From: Candidatus Fermentibacterota bacterium
GTDB taxonomy: Bacteria > JAFGKV01
Direction of reading: 5' to 3'
Length of the DNA stretch: 8,651 nucleotides
NCBI GenBank assembly: GCA_016928395.1
Contig: JAFGKV010000241.1
Span: 1 to 8,651, forward strand
Of the stretch, positions 1 through 6,032 are shown one piece after another (the stretch's first letter is position 1; each line of letters opens with the position of its first letter). Made by a program: the position numbers and the translations under genes. The notes beneath the pieces are model-generated. The model saw only the letters and a program-made list of their open reading frames with translations. It did no database searches and had not been told where the DNA came from.

Positions 1-214
1 AGTCGCCGCTGTAGAACAGACACGTATCCGGCCCCAGCATTTCCGGCTCTGCCTCGCACCAGAACAACGTGTCATACCGCGCCACCGCTATGCTATCGCC
101 CCACGCCCACACCGAACTGTCCGGCGGCCAGCTCCACTCCACCCGCGTGCTGCACAAGTCACACGGAATGCCTGGCTGCTCTTCTTCGCCGAGCCTCCGA
201 TCCGCGCCTTTTGG
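1..214 (-). pseudogene. 5'-broken fragment of a surface-protein-family gene, running off the left edge
   Basis: The minus strand is open from 214 to the window edge (about 71 codons) and reads like real protein: an Asp/Trp-rich stretch containing STRVEWSWPPDSSVWAWGD, then ARYDTLFW and GPDTCLF. The part from AWGD onward aligns with the first ~35 residues of the large gene at 3930-5975 (AWGERV, VRIDSIW, GPDTYWF), so the two are paralogous. The frame begins right after a TAG at 215-217, which lies inside the palindrome, and no in-frame ATG precedes the conserved part. The gene therefore lacks its normal 5' end or has been joined to foreign DNA. No signal peptide or catalytic domain is visible. 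It could instead be an internal piece of a longer gene broken by rearrangement. The homology is visible by eye; the function is unknown. Confidence 0.5.
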
Positions 215-283
215 CTACTATTCTCACCTTAGAATAGTCGTCAAGATGGCCGCAGAAGTGGCTGCTTCGGTTTCGCCGGCCTA
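102..283. repeat. Direct repeat copy 1 (palindrome-centred duplicated segment)
   Basis: This segment pairs with 2936-3117. The first 54 bases (102-155 against 2936-2989) differ at a single position. The next ~60 bases are loosely similar, the palindromes match (217-238 against 3049-3070), and roughly 45 bases beyond them remain about 70% alike by eye. The offset changes only from 2834 to 2832, so the two copies are nearly collinear. The left boundary of homology at 102/2936 is abrupt. Confidence 0.7.
217..238. promoter_or_regulatory. Palindrome ACTATTCT-N6-AGAATAGT, copy 1 (probable operator/promoter)
   Basis: Perfect 8 bp inverted arms surround the spacer CACCTT. The same arms with a different spacer recur at 3049-3070. 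On the plus strand the spacer edge plus right arm gives TAGAAT (230-235), five of six matches to a -10 hexamer, and an ATG follows at 246. This suits a repressor-binding site overlapping a promoter for the small ORF that follows, or for the divergent minus-strand frame. The cognate regulator is not identified. Confidence 0.5.
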
Positions 284-359
284 GTTTGAACAGGCCATGG
301 TTGAGATGGCGCGTGATCCTCAGATCCGGGCCGCATGCGCCGAAATCGGGACGCGGGCT
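246..359 (+). pseudogene. Decayed small ORF downstream of the palindrome (possible antitoxin-type protein)
   Basis: An ATG eight bases after the palindrome opens a frame of 12 codons (MAAEVAASVSPA), then an in-frame TAG at 282-284, then continues as FEQAMVEMARDPQIRAACAEI. The second part looks like a conserved protein motif and has the style of short accessory proteins seen beside toxin-antitoxin genes, but I cannot name the family with certainty. Its 3' end collides with the convergent HicB stop codon, so the normal C-terminus is missing. The homologous sequence after the second palindrome (around 3078-3117) is also interrupted, by a TAA, so neither copy is intact. It may be a relic of the gene that the palindrome once controlled. 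Coding relics are visible; the antitoxin role is inference. Confidence 0.35.
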
Positions 360-575
360 TCACGCGGGGATCGCGATATACTCCGCAGTTGAATGGGTCT
401 GAGGCACCGGCAGTCTATCTTCGAGCAAGCCGCGCACATGCATGTCGATTGCTTCATGCATCCTGCGCGCTGTTTGGTCGCGAGTTCTGCCAGTTGCCAC
501 ACACCCAGGCAGATCGGGCGAGTACGCAGAGTAGTTCCCCTCCGTCTTCTCGATTACGATCAGGAAGCGGTGCAT
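360..575 (-). CDS. hicB: HicB-family antitoxin
   Basis: Antitoxin of a type II toxin-antitoxin pair; in this family HicB binds HicA and blocks its mRNA-degrading activity. The 71-residue protein begins MHRFLIVIEKTEGNYSAYSPD and carries the family signature Y15-S-A-Y-S-P-D-L-P-G-C25-V-A-T-G, followed by a helix (about residues 33-54) and the conserved tail STAEYIAIPA. The ATG at 575 lies two bases after the hicA stop codon, which fits a toxin-first hicAB operon; a TTG at 581 would overlap hicA but starts before the conserved region. The protein is of the short HicB class: it ends after the partial RNase-H-like domain and has no C-terminal ribbon-helix-helix or helix-turn-helix region, so DNA binding for autoregulation is not evident. 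It appears full length and intact. Confidence 0.88.
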   Translation of the reverse strand: MHRFLIVIEKTEGNYSAYSPDLPGCVATGRTRDQTARRMHEAIDMHVRGLLEDRLPVPQTHSTAEYIAIPA

Positions 576-577
576 CG

Positions 578-787
578 TCAACCATCCTGCTCAGGTCTGG
601 GTCTAGCCAACTGAGCTTGCTTCAATACGCTACCGAGCGTGCCCGGCGCTAGATCGTCTCCAGGATGACCGGCAATCGTGACACGACCGGGTTTGTTTGC
701 ATGCTTGAACTGCCGGTGGCTACCCTTGGTCACGACGAGGTACCAACCGTCTCCCTCAATCAGTTTGATCACGTCCCGGACCTTCAT
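578..787 (-). CDS. hicA: HicA-family mRNA interferase toxin
   Basis: Small toxin with a dsRNA-binding-like fold that cleaves mRNA when freed from HicB. The 69-residue protein reads MKVRDVIKLIEGDGWYLVV and then KGSHRQFKH. His24 of the G-S-H motif is the residue required for toxicity in the family. The later TIAGHPGDDLAPGTLGSVLKQA matches the usual C-terminal half, followed by a short extra tail (RPRPEQDG). ATG at 787 is chosen because the family begins at this Met; a TTG at 808 would add seven unrelated residues. An AAGG about nine bases upstream is a weak ribosome site. hicB follows two bases downstream. With His24 and the flanking motif present, the module looks functional. No clear promoter is seen upstream. 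Confidence 0.9.
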   Translation of the reverse strand: MKVRDVIKLIEGDGWYLVVTKGSHRQFKHANKPGRVTIAGHPGDDLAPGTLGSVLKQAQLARPRPEQDG

Positions 788-808
788 CTTCGTTCGCCTT
801 AGCGGCAA

Positions 809-1392
809 AGGCCTGGTGGTATCCGTCGCGGTGTCGCGCCTCGTGCAGCGTCAAGGAAAAGCAGACTGAGAGCATATTGTGCCTGAGGGCCTCCAGATGC
901 AAGCCCACACGGCGCACCAGCCGCATCCTCCGTTGGCATACCCAGTCACCGCGCACCACGGCCATGCTTCTTTGAGTCAACGTGCGCGCCGGGGAGAGAG
1001 CATGAACGTCGATGAGATCCGGACCTGTCAGGTTCAGCTGATAAGCGAGGGAGTCTCGTGGTACGTACCGTCACGCGCTCATCCATCGCCTGATGTGGCC
1101 GGCGCCAGGAATGGGGAGGCGCCTTGGCCTTGTACCCTCCCTCCACATGATCCCGAATCTGGTCCTCCGCCCACGACGGTAAGTCCATCAGCGCCAACTG
1201 CTCCTCCAGGTTCCCCTCGTCTATGTCATACACCCCCTTCCCCTGCGCAACCGCCAACTCCAGCACCTTCACCGTGCTCACCTTGTACTTGGCCGTAAAC
1301 ACCTCATGCTCCCCCCACGCAACAGTCCACGCCAGCGTCGTGGCACCCCCGCGTATGCCCCAAGTCCCCTCCGGTGCGGCGAGGCTCGCCAC
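809..1392 (-). pseudogene. Degraded minus-strand coding remnants between hicA and the ATPase
   Basis: No intact gene is recognised here, but two minus-strand frames look partly protein-like. One runs from a GTG at 1392 to about 1100 and contains ATTLAWTVAWGEHEVFTAKY, VKVLELAV and DLPSWAEDQIRDHVEGGY; the alternating hydrophobic strands resemble an immunoglobulin-like domain, similar in style to ATLRWSVAG in the gene at 3930-5975. Its downstream continuation becomes Arg/Pro/Ser-rich, as expected after a frameshift. The other frame, open from about 1067 down to 756, reads SLAYQLNLTGPDLIDVHAL and later LSVCFSLTLHEARHRDGYHQ; it starts just after a TGA and overlaps the hicA start. I read the stretch as a decayed, frameshifted gene, possibly of the same surface-protein family. 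Chance open frames in GC-rich DNA are the alternative. Confidence 0.3.
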
Positions 1393-1407
1393 ATCAGAAT
1401 GCTTCTC

Positions 1408-1436
1408 TTGACATCAGGGGCCTAACCGGCAACATT
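1408..1436 (+). promoter_or_regulatory. Possible sigma70-type promoter for the ATPase gene
   Basis: A perfect TTGACA (1408-1413) is followed, after 17 bases, by the weak hexamer AACATT (1431-1436), 52 bases before the chosen GTG start. The -35 match is good but the -10 match is only three of six, so the call is tentative. Confidence 0.25.
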
Positions 1437-1487
1437 CTTTTCCAGTTTTGCCTCGAAGCGGTAACATGCGTGACCAGGAGAGCGCCA

Positions 1488-2801
1488 GTGCTGGCAACCA
1501 TCAAGTCCATCATCCTGGACTTCCAGGAGACCCGCCCCGAGACCGGCGTGCCACGCCGCCTCCAGATCGAGACGGTCCGCGGAAAGGCTGCCGTCCTCAT
1601 CGGCGTTCGCCGCGGCGGCAAGTCGACATACCTGTTCCAGGTGATGCAACGGTTGTTGAAGCGCGGGGTCCCTCGACAGAACATCCTCTATCTGAACTTC
1701 TTCGACGACCGGCTCCACAACGTGCGAGCGCACAACCTCGGTCTCATTGCCGATGCCTACTTCTCCATCTATCCGATGAAGAAGAACGCCGAGACCGTCT
1801 ACTGCTTCTTCGATGAGATTCAAACGGTCCCCGGCTGGGAGCCCTTTGTCGACCGTCTGATGCGCACCGAGAAATGCGAAGTGTATCTCACGGGCTCGTC
1901 AGCCAGGATGCTCTCCAAGGAGATTGCGACGCAGATGCGCGGGCGGGCGCTCTCGTGGGAAGTATTCCCGTTCTCCTTCCACGAGTTCCTGGACTACAGA
2001 GAAATCGAAGGTGATGGCGCACTCTCGACGAAACGACAACTCCTCGTCCGGAACGCGTTCGAGGAGTACTGGGAGACCGGAGGATTTCCCGAGGTTGCGG
2101 GCATGAGCCGCGTCGTAAGGATCAAGATCCACCAAGAGTACTTCCACACCATCCTATTCCGTGACCTGATCGAGCGCCACGACATCTCCCACCCGAGGGC
2201 ACTCACCGACCTGGCCCATCGCCTGGTGGACAACACCGCGTCGCTTTACTCCGTCAACAGCCTGACGGGGTACCTGAAGTCGCGTGGCCACAAGGTTCCC
2301 AAGTCCGCGGTGTCAGACTACCTTGAGTGGTTCGAGGATGCGTACTTCCTGTTCACCGTCCGGATCTTCGACGCGTCACTGGCGCGCAGACATACCAACC
2401 CGAAACGGATCTACTGCATCGATCACGCGATGGTCTCCTCGGTGTCATCGGGAATCCTGGTCAACTCCGGGCATCTCCTGGAGAATCTCGTGTTCACGGC
2501 GCTTCGACGTCTTCACCCAGAGATCTACTACTACAAGACCCGGACAGGACGAGAGGTGGATTTCGTAATCCCAGTACGGGGCCAGCCGAAGATGCTGGTG
2601 CAGGCATGTGAGTCCATTGCGGAGCCGCGGACGCGGAAACGGGAGATGGCGGCCTTGAATGAGTCGATGGCCGAGCTGAACCTGGCGACAGGGACCATCG
2701 TGACCCGGAACGAAGACGAACGAATCGATGTGGAAGCGGGGACCATTGAGGTGATTCCGGCCTGGCGATTCCTCCTGTCCCTCCCCGAATCTCCTGTCTG
2801 A
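1488..2801 (+). CDS. AAA_14/DUF4143 family ATPase
   Basis: Predicted P-loop ATPase of the COG1373 type; the family is widespread in prokaryotes and of poorly known cellular role. The 437-residue protein has Walker A GVRRGGKST (39-47), Walker B VYCFFDEIQ with D109/E110, a sensor-like TGSSARML (135-142), the family block RGRALSWEVFPFSFHEFL (151-168), the ETGGFPEV turn (196-203) and FRDLIERHD (224-232). The C-terminal DUF4143 region carries PD-(D/E)xK-like elements: LLEN (330-333) and GREVDFVI (D358). The usual third acidic/lysine strand reads QAC (372-374), so nuclease activity is doubtful. GTG at 1488 is chosen because AGGAG sits seven bases upstream and the family-like N-terminus begins there; an earlier ATG at 1374 would add 38 unrelated residues. 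It stands alone, with no cotranscribed partner. Confidence 0.9.
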   Translation: MLATIKSIILDFQETRPETGVPRRLQIETVRGKAAVLIGVRRGGKSTYLFQVMQRLLKRGVPRQNILYLNFFDDRLHNVRAHNLGLIADAYFSIYPMKKNAETVYCFFDEIQTVPGWEPFVDRLMRTEKCEVYLTGSSARMLSKEIATQMRGRALSWEVFPFSFHEFLDYREIEGDGALSTKRQLLVRNAFEEYWETGGFPEVAGMSRVVRIKIHQEYFHTILFRDLIERHDISHPRALTDLAHRLVDNTASLYSVNSLTGYLKSRGHKVPKSAVSDYLEWFEDAYFLFTVRIFDASLARRHTNPKRIYCIDHAMVSSVSSGILVNSGHLLENLVFTALRRLHPEIYYYKTRTGREVDFVIPVRGQPKMLVQACESIAEPRTRKREMAALNESMAELNLATGTIVTRNEDERIDVEAGTIEVIPAWRFLLSLPESPV

Positions 2802-2935
2802 ATCGGCAGGCATCACGGTTCGGGGCAGGGGAACGTTGGCAGTGTGCCGCGTGACCGCACCTCTGTGAACGTGAATCGTCCAGCTCGCTCCACTTCCTCC
2901 TCCCGCCGCGCAGCCAGGCTCGCCGCCTGCCGCGT
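2802..2935. other. Intergenic stretch after the ATPase gene
   Basis: No convincing coding frame is seen. A 7+7 bp inverted repeat (2783-2789 with 2819-2825, CCCCGAA/TTCGGGG) spans the ATPase stop codon, but its loop is long and no T-run follows, so it is not called as a terminator. Confidence 0.4.
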
Positions 2936-3010
2936 CACGCCCACACCGAACTGTCCGGCGGCCAGCTCCACTCCACCCGTGTGCTGCACCCATCGCACAG
3001 AATGCCTGTG
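2936..3010 (-). pseudogene. Short paralogous fragment of the surface-protein family ending in a stop
   Basis: The minus strand encodes GILCDGCSTRVEWSWPPDSS and then VWA, directly followed by TGA. The same peptide in the left-edge fragment continues into AWGDSIAV, so here the reading frame ends where the homology is cut. Upstream residues in the same frame look non-coding and no start with a ribosome site is seen. It is a relic, not a functional gene. Confidence 0.45.
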
Positions 3011-3048
3011 CGCCCCGCCGCTGGTCCTCCGTTCAGCGCTCGTGTGGC

Positions 3049-3070
3049 ACTATTCTCACTATAGAATAGT
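3049..3070. promoter_or_regulatory. Palindrome ACTATTCT-N6-AGAATAGT, copy 2 (probable operator/promoter)
   Basis: Perfect 8 bp arms identical to copy 1 surround a different spacer (CACTAT). The plus strand again contains TAGAAT (3062-3067), a near -10 hexamer. No intact gene starts just downstream: the position matching the ATG of copy 1 has become AGG, and a TAA interrupts the frame soon after. Arms preserved while spacer and surroundings drift suggest a protein-binding dyad. Confidence 0.5.
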
Positions 3071-3372
3071 GGCCAAGAGGGCTGCATAACTATCTGTTCC
3101 GGCTTCGCCAGTCTATCGGGAGAGCCTGGGCCCGACTGGAAGAGTGTCACGAGAAAAGAAAAGGCCTTGGCGACCGGCCCAAGCAGCTGGGATCGAAGGT
3201 CCCCCCCTGTGCACGCAGTGGCTCCGCTCTATCAGCCCACTTCACATGCCTCTGTCGCCTTCTGGACGCCATCCCACGCTGTCTACTCCAAGATCCTGGA
3301 CATCCGCGCACAGTGGCTTCCGTGAAAGAGCGATCTCTCCTTGTCTGAGCTTGGCGCCAAATCCCCGTGTGC
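3071..3372. other. Non-coding stretch between repeat copy 2 and the minus-strand unit
   Basis: About 300 bases without a recognisable gene. The first ~45 bases belong to the repeat and hold the interrupted relic of the small post-palindrome ORF. The rest shows short open frames on both strands with no family resemblance, no RNA gene and no clear terminator hairpin. Confidence 0.4.
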
Positions 3373-3921
3373 TCAGGGAGTTGGGGGCTGCGGGGAAAGC
3401 TCAGCAGGCGTTGAAGGAGCGAATGATTCTGCCTTGACCCACTTCATCTTCCTACCATCCCTGACGAGATCCGAGCCCGCCGTCAATTCGACCAGGCCCG
3501 GGCTGTAGCGGTACTTCCGGACTGAACGCCATCCTCCCTGGCCGGGGTGTCGCCATCTTACGATGATCTCGGCTTCCTCAGCAGCCGGCAGCACGTCGAC
3601 TCCTTCCAAGGTCGGGGTTACGCCCTTCACAGACGCATCCGCGTCGCTTAGCAGACGAAGTGTGCCCTCAGAAGCAACCTCGGCGAACTCTATCAAGGTG
3701 CCCTCGTTTCCGGCATGCCTGTAGATGAGGACGTGGAGGTCCGGGAGGTTTGCGATACACAGGACGTCCTCTTCGGAAAACGTGTAGGTGCCTTCCCACG
3801 TACGATGGGCTCTGGCCGAGAGGCCTGCTCGGTCGATAACCACTGCTGTGTCCACGCCGTGGACCCCAACAGACATAACAAGAAGGCACCCAACTGCGAT
3901 AGAGAATGAGCGAGTATCCAT
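3373..3921 (-). CDS. Putative secreted protein of unknown function, second gene of a two-gene unit
   Basis: The 182-residue protein is not recognised as a known family. Its N-terminus (MDTRSF, then a hydrophobic run at residues 8-20 and VHG-VDT) looks like a type I signal peptide cleaved near residue 22. A Cys at 12 lies too early for a convincing lipobox. The mature part is acidic in its centre and mostly beta-like: WEGTYTFSEEDVLCI (42-56), LHVLIYRHAG, EGTLIEF, AEIIVRWRHPG (117-127), VRKYRYSPGLVELT. The tail is Pro-rich (SFAPSTPAELSPQPPTP). ATG at 3921 is supported by AGGAGG four bases upstream; this site begins directly after the TAG of the lysozyme-like gene, implying co-transcription and perhaps coupling. 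A role as partner, inhibitor or cargo of the upstream gene product is only inference from position. Confidence 0.7.
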   Translation of the reverse strand: MDTRSFSIAVGCLLVMSVGVHGVDTAVVIDRAGLSARAHRTWEGTYTFSEEDVLCIANLPDLHVLIYRHAGNEGTLIEFAEVASEGTLRLLSDADASVKGVTPTLEGVDVLPAAEEAEIIVRWRHPGQGGWRSVRKYRYSPGLVELTAGSDLVRDGRKMKWVKAESFAPSTPAELSPQPPTP

Positions 3922-3929
3922 CGTTCCTC

Positions 3930-5975
3930 CTATTCGACCTCACCGCAAACATCGTCGACGTAGTCGCGATACGGTGCGCCTCTGATCTCCCAACTGCCCG
4001 ACCTTGTGGGTGTCTTGTTCATCCAGTAGATCACCCATCGATGCGCCCCGTTGTAACGCTGGATAGCACAGGCGTCGATAGGTGTCCGATCAGTGCCCTT
4101 CTGGAAGTTAATCCCATTGAAGGAGAACACGTAGTTCTCCAGTGGCATGGTCGGCTCCTCTTCCTGCTGCTGGCTTTCCTGTGAGGCGATCCAAGATTCT
4201 GCTTCGGTTCTGCACGGATTGGCGAGTCTTGACTTGCCTCCTGAGATATTCGCTCTCCAGTCCCAAAGCTGCTGGGCACTCGGGTTCGGGTCATCGAGTT
4301 GCATTATGCCCCACCCATTCGGTCCCCCGAAGTTGGGACATCCCCGGTAGTCGCTCCAATCAGCGCCCCACGGACCGGCCTCATTGAATTGGGCATAGTA
4401 CCTCCCTTGCTCTTGTCTATGACTCTCGAACCTCGCGATGGCCACGACATACCAAGGATCTGTCCCGAGTTCGATTTCCACATCGCTCTCAGAAGGGTTT
4501 TCTCCTCTGATATGGAAGACATGGTTCTGATACACCGTTGCGCCCGCGACACTCCATCTCAGCGTGGCCTTTCCGCCTCGGCGGTCCTCGCCAAATGCGT
4601 CTCTTATCGCCCACTGCTCGGCCGCGCTCGACCACTCAGTATAGATGTCATAGTCCTGCCGGTTGCTTCGACCATACTCGATGACAATGTCCCAATGTAC
4701 GAAGCCCTGAAGTTGAGGGGGGCGCACCTGAGCCCGCAGGTTCGGCATCTCATTGTCGGTGATAAACGCGAATTCATCCCCCAGGATCTCTTGGACCGGG
4801 ATCAGGTCCGGGTAGACCACGGTGAACTGCGCTCGGTCAAGCTCCAACTCCCACGACAGACCGTCTGAGAGCACGACAGTGAGTGGTGCGTCGTGCGTCG
4901 CCATGCTCCGCTCGCATCCCTCGACCCATAGGTCTCCGAAGTCTGCTTGCGTCTCCTCCAACAGGAAGGACCAGTCCTCACTCAGTGAGAACCAGCATTC
5001 ACTGGTTGCGCTGGGGTCAACCATGAGGTTCTCCCTACCACCGGTGCAACCTCTCCACACTCGGAGTCTGTTACTCTCCGTGCGCAGCCCAAGTCGAAAG
5101 CCCTCACTGGCGAACCAGTCCGTCCACGGCTCCAAGCGGATCTCAATCCTGACCAAGTCATTGTCCGTGAACTGCTCTTCCAGCAGTCCCTCAGAGTCAG
5201 GGGCGTACTGATTCCCGTTGTCGTGGTCTGAATTCCAGGGTACGTACACCCCCTTGCCGGGGAGTTGCTCCTCCGCCTCCGGCACTGCATTCCCATTCGG
5301 CAGGTAGACCACCAGCCCGATACCTGCAGCCAACTCCTCGACGCTCCCTCTTGCTTCCACTGGTTGCCTCGTCTCCCCTCGTTCCCATTTCATCGTGACT
5401 CGGCTGGTGTACGGGTTATGCGCAGGGTCCAGCCAGTTCTCGTCGTCGTCTTTCTGTTCCCACTCCAGGGTGTAGCGGTTGTCGGAGAAGGGCAGATCCC
5501 CAAGCGTGAACTCCTCCTCGCTCTTCACCACCACCTCATCCCCGCTCTCCGGCCCGTAGCTCACGGAATGCCAATACGTCACCCCGGCCGCTGCGGGGCT
5601 CCCCACGAACGACACCTCGGACGACCCCTCGTCCGGCAATACCCGAAACACTGTCTTCACCGGCGTCTGGGCCTCGTCATCCTCATCCACCGGCACATCC
5701 AGGATCCGATCCGACTGCTCCTCATCCACCTCCACCTTCACCACCCAGATGCTCAGCGAGTCGTTGCTCAGATACCACAGGGGGTCATTGCTCGATCCAG
5801 GCGGATATGGGCCGTACACCTCAGGTCGGAACGTGTAGAAGTCCGGATCGTATTGTTGCGTCTCGAACCAGTACGTGTCCGGTCCCACCACAAACGAATC
5901 CCGTACCCCGTCCACCATCTCCCAGATGCTGTCGATCCGCACATACGGCACCCGCTCCCCCCACGCCCCTACCAA
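3930..5975 (-). CDS. Acidic multidomain protein with C-terminal lysozyme-like (lytic transglycosylase-type) domain, 5'-truncated
   Basis: The 681 remaining residues are Asp/Glu/Trp-rich. After the family N-terminal block (AWGERV, VRIDSIW, GPDTYWF) come beta-rich segments, an acidic NSDHDNGN...PDSEG stretch (248-263) like Asp/Asn-rich calcium-binding loops, and an Ig-like strand ATLRWSVAG (470-478) leading to HIRGENPSESD. Residues ~508-680 resemble a goose-lysozyme/SLT fold: ARFESHR with candidate catalytic Glu517, GPNGWGIMQL (551-560), WDWRANISGG (571-580), then AIQRYNG (637-643) and a Tyr/Trp-rich end with YVDDVC. The likely activity is peptidoglycan glycan cleavage outside the cytoplasm. 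TTG at 5975 is only a nominal start: the frame is closed by TGA at 6003-6005, no ribosome site or signal peptide is present, and an insertion sequence begins at 6015. I therefore think the 5' part is lost and the product may not be exported or made. Confidence 0.65.
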   Translation of the reverse strand: MVGAWGERVPYVRIDSIWEMVDGVRDSFVVGPDTYWFETQQYDPDFYTFRPEVYGPYPPGSSNDPLWYLSNDSLSIWVVKVEVDEEQSDRILDVPVDEDDEAQTPVKTVFRVLPDEGSSEVSFVGSPAAAGVTYWHSVSYGPESGDEVVVKSEEEFTLGDLPFSDNRYTLEWEQKDDDENWLDPAHNPYTSRVTMKWERGETRQPVEARGSVEELAAGIGLVVYLPNGNAVPEAEEQLPGKGVYVPWNSDHDNGNQYAPDSEGLLEEQFTDNDLVRIEIRLEPWTDWFASEGFRLGLRTESNRLRVWRGCTGGRENLMVDPSATSECWFSLSEDWSFLLEETQADFGDLWVEGCERSMATHDAPLTVVLSDGLSWELELDRAQFTVVYPDLIPVQEILGDEFAFITDNEMPNLRAQVRPPQLQGFVHWDIVIEYGRSNRQDYDIYTEWSSAAEQWAIRDAFGEDRRGGKATLRWSVAGATVYQNHVFHIRGENPSESDVEIELGTDPWYVVAIARFESHRQEQGRYYAQFNEAGPWGADWSDYRGCPNFGGPNGWGIMQLDDPNPSAQQLWDWRANISGGKSRLANPCRTEAESWIASQESQQQEEEPTMPLENYVFSFNGINFQKGTDRTPIDACAIQRYNGAHRWVIYWMNKTPTRSGSWEIRGAPYRDYVDDVCGEVE

Positions 5976-6013
5976 CGAGTGCGAACAGGTCGTGACTGGA
6001 TATCAACAGAAGG

Positions 6014-6032
6014 GGTAACTACTCAGGAGGCA
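6014..6032 (+). repeat. Left terminal inverted repeat of the IS66 element
   Basis: GGTAACTACTCAGG followed by AGGCA pairs with the complement of the right end, GGTAACTACTCAGG-T-AGGCA: 14 identical bases, then five more after one inserted base. It lies downstream of the tnpC stop and overlaps a strong hairpin. Confidence 0.9.

Larger units (their letters stand above)
2936..3117. repeat. Direct repeat copy 2 (palindrome-centred duplicated segment)
   Basis: Partner of 102-283. The block 2936-2989 matches 102-155 at 53 of 54 bases. Beyond it, similarity drops until the palindrome and then persists at about 70% for some 45 bases. Between the two copies lie the HicAB pair, the degraded region and the ATPase. 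This could be an old duplication of an intergenic/5'-gene segment or the flanks of an inserted island. Confidence 0.7.

Noticed and set aside
879-1298. Plus-strand Pro-rich open frame of 139 codons
   Set aside because: Low-complexity Pro/Ser/Thr translation, as expected from the opposite strand of GC-rich DNA; the minus strand reads more like protein.
1374-1487. Upstream ATG giving a 475-residue ATPase
   Set aside because: The extra 38 residues do not resemble the family, while a GTG with AGGAG seven bases upstream sits exactly at the family-like N-terminus.
2783-2825. Inverted repeat CCCCGAA/TTCGGGG around the ATPase stop codon
   Set aside because: Only 7 bp with a 29-base loop and no T-run; not enough for a terminator.
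2445-2993. Minus-strand open frame (182 codons) overlapping the end of the ATPase gene
   Set aside because: Mostly antisense of the conserved ATPase C-terminus, with no family resemblance or ribosome site.
6007-6014. Target-site duplication of the IS element
   Set aside because: Only the left flank is visible; the window ends at the right terminus, so a duplication cannot be confirmed.
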